NCBI RefSeq assembly: GCF_021018745.1
Contig: NZ_CP063845.1
Coordinates: forward strand, 3,720,001 to 3,784,000
Reading direction: 5' to 3'
Length of the DNA stretch: 64,000 bases
DNA from: Gloeobacter morelensis MG652769
GTDB lineage: Bacteria; Cyanobacteriota; Cyanobacteriia; Gloeobacterales; Gloeobacteraceae
The position numbers were made by a program, and so were the translations under genes. Below, piece by piece: positions 55,311 through 64,000 of this stretch. The notes beneath the pieces are model-generated. The model worked only from the letters and a program-made list of their open reading frames with translations, was not told the origin of the DNA and did no database searches. Each line of letters starts with the position of its first letter. The first letter of the stretch is position 1.

Positions 55311-58300
55311 CTACGGCGGCACGGACTGGGAAGGCTTTACGACTACGAGCGTCTGGCCGCTGCTGACCAGTTGCCCTTCGGCGCACCGCACGGCGAGGAC
55401 TGCACCAGAGATAGGAGAAGTAACGACAAACTCCATCTTCATCGACTCCAGGATCACCAGGGGATCACCGGCGGCGACCGGCTCTCCCGGTTGGACGGCA
55501 ATCTGCCAGACATTCGCCGCAATCTGGGCACTCACCGCGCAGGCTCCGGCGGGCAGGGCGTACTCCTCGGCGGCAGGCGGCGCAATAGCCGGATCTTCGG
55601 CGGCGGCAAATTCGCCCGCCGCGCGCCACCGCTCGCGCTCCTCGGCAAAGGCCGCCTGCTGCCGCGCTTTAAAGGCCGCGGCCTCCGGAGCGATCTCGGC
55701 TAGAAAGTCGTTGTATTGTTTCAGGCTGAAGATTGCTTCGCTCACTTCGAGCTTCGCGCGGCCGTGGCGAAAATCTTCGCGCAGGCGCAACAGTTCCGGC
55801 CCGGAAACCGGATAGAAGCGGATTTGATCAAAAAAGCGCAGCAGCCAGGGCCGGGTAAAATCGGCGGTCTGCCGGTAGCGGTTCCAGACCTGGACGGTAC
55901 GGCCCACGAACTGGTAGCCCCCTGGCCCCTCCATGCCGTAGATGCAGAGATACGCGCCGCCGATGCCCACGGCGTTCTCGGGCGTCCAGGTGCGCGCCGG
56001 GTTGTACTTGGTGGTGACCAGGCGGTGGCGCGGATCGATGGGAGTGGCGACGGGCGCTCCAAGATAGACATCGCCCAGACCCAACACCAGGTAGCTCGCC
56101 TCGAAGACAATGCGCTTTACGTCCTCAACGCTCGTAAGCCCATTGATGCGGCGGATAAATTCGATGTTGCTCGGGCACCAGGGAGCGTCCTTGCGCACCG
56201 ACTGCATGTACTTGCGAATGGCGAGCAGCGTCGATTCGTCCTCCCAGGACAGCGGCAGGTGCAATATCCGGGTGGGCACCTCCATCGCCTCGATCGGGGG
56301 CAGTTGTGACTCCGCGGCGGTCAGAACCTCCAGCAACCTTTCGCGCGGCAGGACGCGACCGTCGAAGTGCACCTGCAGCGAGCGGATACCGGGGGTGAGT
56401 TCGAGCATGCCCGGCAAGGCGTTGGCCTGCAGCCACTCCATCAGCGCGTGCACCCGCAAGCGCAAATTGAGATCGAGCACCGGCGGGCCGTACTCGATGA
56501 GCAGGTACTTGTCCCCCGACTGGCGGTAGACGACGGCGATTTGCTCCGCAGTGGCCTGGATGGCGTGCAACACGGCCGGGTCATCCGCTTCGGCCGGAGC
56601 GGGCGGAGCCTGTGTCGGACCTGAGAGTGTTTCGACGGCCAGATCTTGTGCTTGTTCGCGGCGCAAGGCTTCGGCAAAACCCAGCCGCCGGAAGCGGACG
56701 GTGTCTCCCGGTTTGAGTTGGCCGATTTTCCACAGTTCTGCCCGGGCGACAGTGGCCGGGCAGACGAAGCCTCCCAGGCTCGGGCCGTCGGGACCGAGGA
56801 TGACCGGCATGTCGCCGGTGAAATCGACCGTGCCCACCGCGTAGGCATTGTCGTGAATGTTCGACGGGTGCAATCCCGCTTCGCCGCCGTCGGCCCGCGC
56901 CCAGACGGGTTTGGGACCGGTAAGCCGCACGCCGGTGCGCGCCGAGTTGTAATGAACTTCCCAGGCGGTGACAAAAAATGTCTCGATGTCCTGATCGGTA
57001 AAAAAGTCCGGTGCCCCGTGGGGACCGTAGAGTACGCCAATTTCCCAATCGGAGCGGTATTCGGGGATGAGGCTGGCCGCAAGCGGCGGCGGGGCGTCTC
57101 CCCCTGCCGCAGGCCGCACCAGCCGGAGCACATCGCCGGCGCGCAGCGTCCGGCCGCAGTGGCCGCCGAATTGTCCGAGGGTAAAAGTCGCCCTGCTGCC
57201 CAGGTACTCGGGCACGTCGAAACCGCCCCGGACCGCCAGATAGGTGCGGTAGCCGGGGCCGGTGACGGCCCCCAGGCGCAGGGTGCTGCCTGCCGCCACC
57301 GGCACGGCGCGCCAGCAAGGGACGGGTTCGCCGTCGAGCCGGGCGTCCATCGCCGCACCACACAGGCAGATCACCGCGTCGGTGTGGAAGCGCAGGGTCG
57401 GGCCGAGGGCGGTGCATTCGAGCCCGGCCGCCTCGGGGGGGTTGCCCACCAGGCGGTTGGCGAGGCGAAAGGCGAGCGGGTCCATCGGTCCGGAGGGCGG
57501 CACGCCGATGTTCCAGTAGCCGGTGCGCCCCGGGTAGTCCTGGAGGGTGCTGTGGGTACCGGGCTCCAGCACCTCGACGGTCAGCGGCGCGTAGTGAAAA
57601 GTTTGCAAAAAGCGGGTACTCAGGTTGCCCGCCAAAAAATCGGCGTCCGCAAGGATCTGGCGCAGATAGTCCAGGTTGGTCTCGACCCCGGCGATGCGGG
57701 TATCCGCGAGGGCGGCCTGCAGACGGGTCACCGCCTCGGGTCGCGATTCGCCCCGGACGATGAGCTTGGCGAGCAGGGGGTCGTAGTAGGGTGTCACCTC
57801 CGTGCCCTGCTCCACCCAGCTGTCGCAGCGCACGGCCGGAAAGACCGCTTCGGTGAGGGTGCCGGTGCTGGGCTGGAAATTGCGGCCCGCGTCCTCGGCG
57901 TAGAGCCGCACCTCGACGGCATGCCCCCGGGGCCGGTGCTGGTACGCCTCCAGAAAGGCACGCTCGCCTGCTGCAAGGCGCACCATCCACTCGACCAGGT
58001 CGATCCCCGCCACTGCCTCGGTGACGCCGTGCTCCACCTGCAAGCGAGTGTTCACCTCCAGAAAATAAAACGCCTCCGCCTCGGCGTCGTAGATAAATTC
58101 CACCGTCCCCGCCGAGCGGTAGTTGACCGCCTGCCCCAGGCGCACCGCCGCTTCGCAGAGCCGTTCGCGCAGCGTCTCGCCAATACCGGGGGCCGGAGTT
58201 TCCTCGAGCAGCTTCTGGTTGCGCCTTTGGATCGAGCAGTCGCGCTCACCCAGGGCCATCAGCCTTCCCTCGCCGTCGCCGAAGATCTGCACCTCCAGAT

Positions 58301-58919
58301 GCCGGGCATGCTCGACGTATTTTTCGAGGTACACGCCGCCGTCGCGGAAATTGTTTTCGCTGAGCCGCTGCACGGCCTGGAACGATTCGGTGAGCTTTGC
58401 TTCGCTGCGGCAAAGGGCAAGGCCAATCCCGCCTCCACCCGCCGTACTCTTGAGCATCACCGGGTAGCCGATCGCCGCCGCCTGCCGGCGCGCTTCGACA
58501 AGATCCGCCAGCAAGCCTGTTCCCGGCAGCAGCGCTACGCCGTTTGCGGCCGCCAGAGCGCGGGCGGTGTGTTTGCGCCCGAAGCGGCGCATCTGGGTAG
58601 GGGTGGGTCCAATAAAGACGATATTCTCGCGCTCGCACGCCTCGGCAAATTCGGCGCTTTCGCTCAAAAAACCGTAGCCCGGGTGGATAGCCTGGGCACC
58701 GCTGGCGACGGCCGCTTCTAAAATCCGCTCGTAGCGCAAATAGCTCTGGGCCACCGGGGCGGGGCCAATCGGGATCGCTTCGCCTGCTCCCTGGACGTGG
58801 GGGGCGCAGGCGTCCGCCTCGGAGTACACCGCCACCGAGGCGATCCCCAGCCGATCGAGGGTGCGCAGGATGCGGCAGGCGATTTCGCCCCGGTTGGCAA
58901 TCAAGACTTTGTCGAACAT
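55311..58919 (-). CDS. Biotin-dependent urea/guanidine carboxylase
   Basis: A 1202-residue multidomain enzyme. Biotin carboxylase is at about 1-450 ([26 protein letters not shown], the [14 protein letters not shown] segment). The carboxyltransferase half consists of a KipA/AHS2-like domain ([16 protein letters not shown], about 465-770) and a KipI/AHS1-like domain (about 830-1040), then a linker and a C-terminal biotinyl domain with ESMKMEF. The family is annotated as urea carboxylase, but homologues downstream of guanidine-I riboswitches with DUF1989 partners are now known to prefer guanidine. The riboswitch and both partners are present here, so guanidine is the likely substrate. Confidence 0.93.
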   Translation of the reverse strand: MFDKVLIANRGEIACRILRTLDRLGIASVAVYSEADACAPHVQGAGEAIPIGPAPVAQSYLRYERILEAAVASGAQAIHPGYGFLSESAEFAEACERENIVFIGPTPTQMRRFGRKHTARALAAANGVALLPGTGLLADLVEARRQAAAIGYPVMLKSTAGGGGIGLALCRSEAKLTESFQAVQRLSENNFRDGGVYLEKYVEHARHLEVQIFGDGEGRLMALGERDCSIQRRNQKLLEETPAPGIGETLRERLCEAAVRLGQAVNYRSAGTVEFIYDAEAEAFYFLEVNTRLQVEHGVTEAVAGIDLVEWMVRLAAGERAFLEAYQHRPRGHAVEVRLYAEDAGRNFQPSTGTLTEAVFPAVRCDSWVEQGTEVTPYYDPLLAKLIVRGESRPEAVTRLQAALADTRIAGVETNLDYLRQILADADFLAGNLSTRFLQTFHYAPLTVEVLEPGTHSTLQDYPGRTGYWNIGVPPSGPMDPLAFRLANRLVGNPPEAAGLECTALGPTLRFHTDAVICLCGAAMDARLDGEPVPCWRAVPVAAGSTLRLGAVTGPGYRTYLAVRGGFDVPEYLGSRATFTLGQFGGHCGRTLRAGDVLRLVRPAAGGDAPPPLAASLIPEYRSDWEIGVLYGPHGAPDFFTDQDIETFFVTAWEVHYNSARTGVRLTGPKPVWARADGGEAGLHPSNIHDNAYAVGTVDFTGDMPVILGPDGPSLGGFVCPATVARAELWKIGQLKPGDTVRFRRLGFAEALRREQAQDLAVETLSGPTQAPPAPAEADDPAVLHAIQATAEQIAVVYRQSGDKYLLIEYGPPVLDLNLRLRVHALMEWLQANALPGMLELTPGIRSLQVHFDGRVLPRERLLEVLTAAESQLPPIEAMEVPTRILHLPLSWEDESTLLAIRKYMQSVRKDAPWCPSNIEFIRRINGLTSVEDVKRIVFEASYLVLGLGDVYLGAPVATPIDPRHRLVTTKYNPARTWTPENAVGIGGAYLCIYGMEGPGGYQFVGRTVQVWNRYRQTADFTRPWLLRFFDQIRFYPVSGPELLRLREDFRHGRAKLEVSEAIFSLKQYNDFLAEIAPEAAAFKARQQAAFAEERERWRAAGEFAAAEDPAIAPPAAEEYALPAGACAVSAQIAANVWQIAVQPGEPVAAGDPLVILESMKMEFVVTSPISGAVLAVRCAEGQLVSSGQTLVVVKPSQSVPP

Positions 58920-58946
58920 GCGAACGTCGTTGTCGTCGGGGTAAAT

Positions 58947-59612
58947 TTAGCGGCGGGCGGCAGGCGCGGGCGGCGCCCAGATGACCAACCGGATGGGGGT
59001 CGGATTGTAGCCGTTGCAGGGGTTGTTCATCTGGGGACAGTTGGAGATTACTACCAGCGCGTTCATCTCGGCGCGCAGATCGACCGTGCTGCCGGGTTCG
59101 GAGATGCCGTCCACGATTTCGAGCGTGCCATCGCGGCTCACCGGCACGTTCATAAAAAAGTTGATGTTGCTCACCAGGTCGCGCTTGCCCATACCGTAGC
59201 GGCTGAGGGCCGCGAGGAAATTTTCGACACAGGCGTGCTGGTATTTTTTGTCCAGCCCGAAGCGCACCGAGTTGCTCTCGCAGCTGCAGGCGCCGCCGGA
59301 GGTGTCGTGGCGGCCGACACTATCGCCTACGATCGTCATCAGCACCCCGCCGTCGTTGGAATAAAGGCGGCTGCCGGTGGTGAGAAAAATATTCCCCTGC
59401 AGGCGGATCGTGTCGGGGGCGCTGTAGCGCTCCGAGTAATCGGCGGCGTTGTAGACCAAAAAATCGACCGCCTGGTTGCCCCCCAGATCGACGATACGCA
59501 GAATCTGCCCCTGCTCGACGACGTGGGACCAGGGCCTGCGCGCCGCAAGCACCTCGTCGTAGACCACCCGTTGGGGATCGATCCCCTGCAAAGCTGTCGC
59601 TACCATGACCAA
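58947..59612 (-). CDS. DUF1989 protein, carboxyguanidine deiminase subunit-like (urea carboxylase-associated)
   Basis: A 221-residue DUF1989 protein. Marks are LRIVDLGGNQAVDFLVYNA, DTSGGACSCESN, INFFMNVPVSRDGTLEIVDG and the C-terminal NCPQMNNPCNGYNPTPIRL with likely metal-binding cysteines. Together with a paralogue it is found beside urea/guanidine carboxylases; the pair has been shown in other bacteria to deiminate carboxyguanidine to allophanate (CgdA/CgdB). It lies between its paralogue (6 bp upstream) and the carboxylase (27 bp downstream), clearly one operon. Confidence 0.9.
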   Translation of the reverse strand: MVMVATALQGIDPQRVVYDEVLAARRPWSHVVEQGQILRIVDLGGNQAVDFLVYNAADYSERYSAPDTIRLQGNIFLTTGSRLYSNDGGVLMTIVGDSVGRHDTSGGACSCESNSVRFGLDKKYQHACVENFLAALSRYGMGKRDLVSNINFFMNVPVSRDGTLEIVDGISEPGSTVDLRAEMNALVVISNCPQMNNPCNGYNPTPIRLVIWAPPAPAARR

Positions 59613-59618
59613 CCTCCC

Positions 59619-60335
59619 TTACACAAACAGCGCGTCGGTATTCTCAAAGCCGCGAACCGCCTCGGGGCAGCCCGTGCGGCACGGATCGCCCGGGGCGGGG
59701 GGGGGCGAGTTCCAGACCACCACCCGGACGGGCGTCGGCCGGTACGTTGGGCTCGGGTGCAAGACGTGGGGCGTGTTTGAGATCACCACCAGTACGTTCA
59801 TCTCGGCGCGCAGATCGATGTAGCCACCCGCTTTGGCACGCTCCTGGAAAGTCAGCCCGCCGTCCTCCTCCACCGCCACCCGCGCAAACAGGTTGAGGTT
59901 GGGCACGATGTCCCTTTTGCCCAGGTCGTGTTTGGCCAGCGCGTTGATCAAATTCGAGCGCGTATCGCGCCAGTCGCCCTCGCCGTACTTCTGGGTGCTG
60001 CTGGCCGGATTGCTCGCGCCGCCCAGGGTGTCGAAGGCGCCGCCGGTCGTCTCGCCGGTGATCGAAAAGAGCACCCGACCCATGTCGGAGTAGAGCACCT
60101 TGCCGATTCCCAGAAAGATGCCAAACTGGATCTTCACCGTGTCGGCCGCGTTGTAGCGCTCGATCGGGTTGTCGGCGTTGTAACACAACAGCGAAACCCC
60201 CTGCCCGCCTTCGAGATCGACAATCCGCAGCGTGGTGCCCCGCTTGATCTTCCGCGACCAGTAGGCACCCCCGGGCACGGTCTCCTCCCAGGTGATCAGT
60301 CCCGGGTCGAGCCCGTCGTCCGCCGTCACCACCAT
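59619..60335 (-). CDS. DUF1989 protein, carboxyguanidine deiminase second subunit-like
   Basis: A 238-residue paralogue of the next gene. It shows LRIVDLEGGQGVSLLCYNAD, GGAFDTLGGASNP, NLFARVAVEEDGGLTF and ISNTPHVLHPSPTYRPTPVRV. It lacks the CSCES cysteines of its partner, as expected if one subunit carries the metal site and the other is structural. It is the first gene of the operon behind the guanidine-I riboswitch, with a strong ribosome-binding site (GGAGGAG) 6 bp before the ATG at 60335. Confidence 0.9.
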   Translation of the reverse strand: MVVTADDGLDPGLITWEETVPGGAYWSRKIKRGTTLRIVDLEGGQGVSLLCYNADNPIERYNAADTVKIQFGIFLGIGKVLYSDMGRVLFSITGETTGGAFDTLGGASNPASSTQKYGEGDWRDTRSNLINALAKHDLGKRDIVPNLNLFARVAVEEDGGLTFQERAKAGGYIDLRAEMNVLVVISNTPHVLHPSPTYRPTPVRVVVWNSPPPAPGDPCRTGCPEAVRGFENTDALFV

Positions 60336-60360
60336 CGCTCACTCCTCCTTATGAACCACA

Positions 60361-60411
60361 AAGCCCGGGAGACTCCGGCAGCAAAGCTTGCTGCGGTGCT
60401 CTCCCGGGCTT
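60361..60411 (-). terminator. Hairpin of the riboswitch expression platform
   Basis: A 12-bp perfect stem (AAGCCCGGGAGA at 60361-60372 and TCTCCCGGGCTT at 60400-60411) with an inner 7-bp stem. It shares the conserved GCCCGGGAG of the aptamer's 3' edge, so ligand binding and hairpin formation would compete. The U-run is short (TTTG). Confidence 0.6.
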
Positions 60412-60500
60412 TTCTCCCGCCGTGTGACCGGCCCTGCTGTCGGACCGGCTGCTTCTCTCGGACCAGCCGTCCCACCGCAGGAGCGGGACCGGAACCCTAG
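60401..60500 (-). promoter_or_regulatory. Guanidine-I (ykkC class) riboswitch aptamer
   Basis: Read on the minus strand, the conserved blocks occur in order: CTAGGGTTCCGG (60500-60489), CTGGTCCGAGAG (60466-60455), ACACGGCGGGA (60425-60415) and AAAAGCCCGGGAG (60413-60401). These are the hallmark sequences of the ykkC guanidine-I riboswitch. It precedes the DUF1989-DUF1989-carboxylase operon and should switch it on when guanidine is bound. Confidence 0.95.
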
Positions 60501-60620
60501 AAGCTAGTTTTTACTGGACACTCTTATCAGGAGCACAGGCCGGGCGGTGTATCGGCGGCTACGCTTGCCGATGGGTTCGGCCGGGCAAGATAGGCTGCAC
60601 TTGCGTTTGGAAAGTTGCCG

Positions 60621-62447
60621 ATGCCTTCGCTGTCCTGGAGTCTCGATCTGCGGGCGCTGGCGGCGCGCTACCGGTCGGGGGAGGCCACACCCGCAGGGGT
60701 GGTGGCCGAGGTCTACGAGCGCATTTCCCGCTACGCGGATCCGGCCGTCTGGATTCATCCGCTGCCGATGGAGCGGGTGCTGGAGGCAGCCCGCACCCTG
60801 GCAGGCCGCGACCCGGCAGCCCTGCCGCTTTACGGGGTGCCCTTTGCCGTCAAGGACAACCTCGATCTGGCCGGGGTGCCCACCACCGCCGGCTGTCCCG
60901 GCTTTGCCTATAGGCCTGAAAGGACGGCTCCGGTTATCGAGCGGCTGATGGCCGCCGGGGCAATCCCCGTCGGCAAGACCAACCTCGATCAGTTCGCCAC
61001 CGGTCTGGTGGGCACCCGCACGCCCTACGGCGTCTGCCGCAACCCCTTCGACCACCGCTACTTGCCCGGCGGTTCTAGCGCGGGTTCGGCGGTGGCGGTG
61101 GCGGCGGGGCTGGTGAGCTTTGCCCTGGGCAGCGACACCGCCGGGTCGGGGCGGGTTCCGGCCGCCTTTACCAACACCGTCGGGCTCAAGCCCACCCGGG
61201 GTCTTTTGAGCACCGGCGGCCTGGTGCCGGCGGTGCGCAGCCTCGATTGCGTGTCGATCTTCGCCCTGACTTGCGAGGATGCGGAGGCGGTATTGTCGGT
61301 GGCGGCGGGCTTTGACCCGGACGATCCGTTTTCGCGCCGGGCGCCCGCTGTCGAGACTCCGTCTTTGGACTGCCTGCGCGTCGGCGTGCCCGAGGCCGAC
61401 TATCTCGAATTTTTCGGCGACCGCGCGGCGCAGGGTCGCTACCGCGAGGCACTCGCCCGCCTCGAAGCCCTCGGCTGCGAACTGCTCACCATCGATTTCG
61501 GACCGTTTGCCGAGACCGCCCGGATGCTTTACGGCGGGCCATGGGTAGCCGAACGCCTCGCGGCGGTGGGCGATTTTCTGGAGCGCGAACCGGAATCCGT
61601 CCATCCGGTGGTGTACGAGATCATCGCGGGCGGGGCGCGTTACGACGCGGTGAGCGCCTACAAAGCCGCTTACCGGCTTGCCGGGTTGCGCCGCCTGAGC
61701 GAAGGGCAGTGGCAGCAGATGGACGTCCTGGCCATCCCGACTACCGGCACGATCTATACCGTCGCCGAGGTGGAGCGCGATCCCATCGCCCTCAACGCCA
61801 ACCTGGGTCTCTATACCAACTTCGTCAACCTGCTGGATCTGTGTGCGCTCGCCGTCCCGAGCGGCCCCGGCAAAGCCGGTCTGCCCACGGGGATCACCTT
61901 CGTCGCCCCCGCCTGGCAAGAAACCCTGCTCTGCCGACTGGGGGGCATCTTCCACCCCTGGCCGGGGGCGACACTCGGCGCAACCGGCCACCCGGTGCCC
62001 ACCCCCGAGCCCATAGCAGCCCGAGCGGATCACGGGATCCAGATTGCGGTGGTGGGCGCCCACCTGAGCGGCCAGCCCCTCAATCATCAACTCACCGAGC
62101 TGGGCGGTGCGCTGGTGCGCGCCTGCCGGACGGCTGCGCACTACCGGCTGTTTGCCCTGGTTGGTGAAAAAGTTCCGAAGCCCGGGTTGGTGCGCACCGA
62201 CAACGGCAACGGTGCGGCTATCGCACTGGAAGTCTGGAAGCTTCCTGCCGAAGGGTTCGGCCGTTTTGTGGCCAACATCCCGCCGCCCCTTGGGATCGGC
62301 ACGCTGCTGCTTGAAGACGGCGAACAGGTGAAAGGTTTTCTGTGCGAAAGCTACGCCCTGGCCGGTGCGCCGGAGATTACCGGCTTCGGCGGTTGGCGGG
62401 CCTATCTGGCCGCCAATGGCTCTTCAGCCGGGATCGCGCACGGGTAA
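60621..62447 (+). CDS. atzF: Allophanate hydrolase
   Basis: A 608-residue amidase-signature enzyme from ATG 60621. The catalytic Lys is in FAVKDNLDLAGVPTTAGCP; the Ser-cis-Ser pair and nucleophile lie in GGSSAGSAVAV and LGSDTAGSGRVPAAF. The C-terminal 120 residues form the second domain of allophanate hydrolases (for example NHQLTELGGALVRA). It converts allophanate to ammonia and CO2 and so completes guanidine or urea breakdown. It is divergent from the riboswitch operon; GGAAAG lies before the ATG. It is not itself behind the riboswitch, which is unusual for the pathway and implies separate control. Confidence 0.94.
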   Translation: MPSLSWSLDLRALAARYRSGEATPAGVVAEVYERISRYADPAVWIHPLPMERVLEAARTLAGRDPAALPLYGVPFAVKDNLDLAGVPTTAGCPGFAYRPERTAPVIERLMAAGAIPVGKTNLDQFATGLVGTRTPYGVCRNPFDHRYLPGGSSAGSAVAVAAGLVSFALGSDTAGSGRVPAAFTNTVGLKPTRGLLSTGGLVPAVRSLDCVSIFALTCEDAEAVLSVAAGFDPDDPFSRRAPAVETPSLDCLRVGVPEADYLEFFGDRAAQGRYREALARLEALGCELLTIDFGPFAETARMLYGGPWVAERLAAVGDFLEREPESVHPVVYEIIAGGARYDAVSAYKAAYRLAGLRRLSEGQWQQMDVLAIPTTGTIYTVAEVERDPIALNANLGLYTNFVNLLDLCALAVPSGPGKAGLPTGITFVAPAWQETLLCRLGGIFHPWPGATLGATGHPVPTPEPIAARADHGIQIAVVGAHLSGQPLNHQLTELGGALVRACRTAAHYRLFALVGEKVPKPGLVRTDNGNGAAIALEVWKLPAEGFGRFVANIPPPLGIGTLLLEDGEQVKGFLCESYALAGAPEITGFGGWRAYLAANGSSAGIAHG

Positions 62448-62711
62448 GGGCAGCGCCGGGACAAAACCCGGCGGATGGCATTCGACGGGCAGCGCGTCAA
62501 TGACCACCAGACCGCCGCCGCCGATGGGCCGGTAAGGCAGGTACACGGGTCGTCCCCAACCCTTGCGCTCCCAAATTTCTGCCGATTCCCCAAAAAAATT
62601 GACGATCAGCCCGGCGCTGGTCATCGCCAGAGGTAGGGGCACAGGCATGATGTCGTGGGGCTCTGCGAATCCCCAGATCCGTCCATCGACATTGTAAAAC
62701 CCCAAGTTCAC
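62424..62711 (-). CDS. Hypothetical 95-aa protein, probably a 5'-truncated remnant
   Basis: From GTG 62711 it reads MNLGFYNVDGRIWGFAEPHD. The same frame continues upstream for about 20 codons with protein-like sequence (ERGPFTGWTTKHGCGGCAV) back to a TAA, but no usable start codon is present there. It therefore looks like a gene whose 5' part was lost, or one using GTG 62711. Family unknown. The 3' end overlaps the allophanate hydrolase by 24 bp in a convergent arrangement. Confidence 0.5.
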   Translation of the reverse strand: MNLGFYNVDGRIWGFAEPHDIMPVPLPLAMTSAGLIVNFFGESAEIWERKGWGRPVYLPYRPIGGGGLVVIDALPVECHPPGFVPALPLPVRDPG

Positions 62712-62976
62712 TGCGCAACCCCCGCAGCCGTGCTTCGTCGTCCAGCCGGTAAAGGGCCCGCGTTCGCAGCCCCCGCCGGTTTACCTGCTGCAATACTTTC
62801 GCACGATCTTCCCATTTCTTCTACCTAGGGCAATACATCCTACTGGCATCGGTTTCGGTGATTCATGCGGCAGCCCGCGGCGGCGGCGTTGCGCTCAACG
62901 GCGTAAATTTCGGCACCCAAGGCGGCGGTAGCCACCGCCGCACCCCTAGCCCGAACGCTTCGCGCGGCCGGTGTTC

Positions 62977-63462
62977 TTAAAATTCGAAGACAGCCCGCAA
63001 AGTGCCGACGGCAAGCCCATTGGAGTTACGCGAATGAACAGGCTGGACAATGGATTGCAGATCCGGGGTGAGGCTCACCCGATCGTTGAGCCGCAGGCGG
63101 TAGAAAATTTCGATATTGCCCTCCGTGCCGCTCGGGACCAAAGAGGTGGTCAGGCCGGCAGTAGCAAGACCGCGGTGGCCGTGCCGGCAAAAACGCGGAC
63201 GGGCTGGCCATCAGCGATGCTCAGGTTGTCGCCGGGGGCAAAAAGATAGGGTACTCAAAGCCCGGCGAGTCCAACTTTCGGGCTCCACATTCTCCAGGCT
63301 CGACACGGCGTCAACGGCCACCATTTGAGTCGGTCCGGACCAGGAATCTTTACCTTGAGCGGACGCAACGTTCGGGGCTATCACTATCCAAGCCGCCGTT
63401 CCTGCCACTATCCACCGCCGTACGGCACCCCCGCTTCGCCTACCGACATGCGGCAATTGCAC
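62977..63462 (-). pseudogene. Decayed OprB-like/iron-uptake porin gene
   Basis: The 5' part (from ATG 63462) encodes a signal peptide ending NVASAQ and the N-terminal segment MVAVDAVSSLENVEPESWT, typical of cyanobacterial SLH-porins. The 3' part encodes LFAPGDNLSIADGQPVRV, then after a frameshift GNIEIFYRLRLNDRVSLTP and a terminal strand VGTLRAVFEF with stop at 62977, the usual porin C-terminus. Intact family members have about 500-600 residues; here roughly 400 central residues are missing. The gene is clearly non-functional. Confidence 0.8.
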
Positions 63463-63545
63463 CTACGTATCACCCACAGGTGCTGCGGACAATGATCTCG
63501 GGGCGCAATCTGGAGGCTACAGGGGAGCTGTGGGAAATTTTCGGA

Positions 63546-63800
63546 CTAACAGCAAACCCAGCAGCTCTCCAGCCAGTCGATCATGTCGCCGCGCCGACCG
63601 CGAAAGCGAAATAGCACCGATCGAATCTGGCGGGCCTGCTGGACCCCCGCTTCTCCCGATTCGATCAGGGCCAGCAATTGTCCCTGGGCTGAAACTTGCG
63701 TGCGAATGCCAAGATCTTCGAGGCGTTGCTGGACCATCGTCCGTTCCCAGGGATGCACAGAGACGAGTTGGGCACACTCCGGCGCTTTCGTAAATTCCAT
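63546..63800 (-). CDS. Hypothetical 84-aa cyanobacterial protein
   Basis: A small protein (MEFTKAPECAQLVSVHPWER) with a predicted alpha/beta pattern and a closing DMIDWLESCWVCC. Short proteins with a C-terminal 'LIDWLE.CW' segment occur in many cyanobacteria. No function is known to me. Start ATG at 63800. It appears to be a single-gene unit, with a lower-GC 200-bp region upstream to the window end. Confidence 0.65.
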   Translation of the reverse strand: MEFTKAPECAQLVSVHPWERTMVQQRLEDLGIRTQVSAQGQLLALIESGEAGVQQARQIRSVLFRFRGRRGDMIDWLESCWVCC

Positions 63801-64000
63801 ATCTGGCGACGCTTTCCTCGGGAGGCGGTTGGCTCTTGCTGCTATTTATTCTCAACTATCCACAATGTAAGGTCAGCCCGGGGGGATGTCAACCGGTGGG
63901 GGCCTCCAAATTTTGGTGGGAATGGCCGAACAGGAGCAAGGAAGGAGGATTTATTAAGCGGTTGGTGCCGAAAAATGCGCTCGATCGCAACAGAAAACGC
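63801..64000. other. Right-edge non-coding stretch
   Basis: No gene is seen. It probably holds the promoter of the 84-aa gene. CTATCCACAA near 63855 resembles a single DnaA-type or tract sequence, but it stands alone. Confidence 0.5.

Noticed and set aside
56646-58721. A 691-codon plus-strand frame opposite the carboxylase
   Set aside because: Antisense shadow produced by high GC; no domain is recognisable and the minus strand encodes a full carboxylase.

Overview
The window looks like chromosomal DNA of a GC-rich early-branching cyanobacterium, most likely Gloeobacter. This rests on a phycobilisome linker protein, a Psb28-family photosystem II protein, a DUF2811 protein, a cyanobacterial-type chorismate lyase and an OprB-like porin remnant. 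The genus is an inference from gene content. No rRNA, tRNA or CRISPR array was found.

Layout. 1-4186: the 5' part of a very large NERD/double-kinase protein of the PglW (BREX/Pgl) type that runs off the left edge, preceded by an Uma2-family gene. 4226-5887: a two-gene module set between 82-bp direct repeats in front of a YdcF gene. 6178-14657: ordinary genes (Nudix, pterin dehydratase, Psb28, HIT, DUF362, LptF/G-type permease, glgA, nagA-K+ channel, NIL-ferredoxin). 14662-27555: a defence-type cassette of SNF2 helicase-DUF3883, Uma2, DUF1156 DNA methylase, coiled-coil protein and HEPN-DUF499 ATPase, bracketed by two inverted copies of a palindromic MITE. The methylase gene carries two nested insertions: an in-frame 466-bp element that encodes a DUF559 nuclease domain and has the same ends as the MITEs, and a 1275-bp IS4-type insertion sequence with a 9-bp target duplication. 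27558-43830: MscS, U32 peptidase, alcohol dehydrogenase, flippase-like protein, HemY, chorismate lyase, carbonic anhydrase, an SGNH/MBOAT acylation pair, an OppA-like lipoprotein and a phycobilisome linker. 43954-54181: a patchwork of VOC, FG-GAP and SGNH proteins, a methyltransferase-AAC(3) fusion, two more Uma2 genes, an AMP-ligase lying between IS5-like ends, and an FAD oxidoreductase. 54182-62447: a nitrogen-scavenging locus with a guanidine-I (ykkC) riboswitch, two DUF1989 proteins, a biotin carboxylase of the urea/guanidine type, a Rieske oxygenase and a divergent allophanate hydrolase. 62424-64000: small hypothetical genes and a decayed porin.

How genes work together. The 54-62 kb locus can be read as guanidine to carboxyguanidine (carboxylase), then to allophanate (DUF1989 pair), then to ammonia and CO2 (allophanate hydrolase), under guanidine control. 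The 15-27 kb cassette has the composition of a DISARM/BREX-like methylase-helicase-ATPase defence system, but its methylase is currently split by an IS. The most unusual signal is the DUF559 nuclease domain inside the MITE-ended element. It suggests that these common palindromic repeats are internally deleted relatives of a nuclease-bearing mobile unit that can insert in frame into genes.
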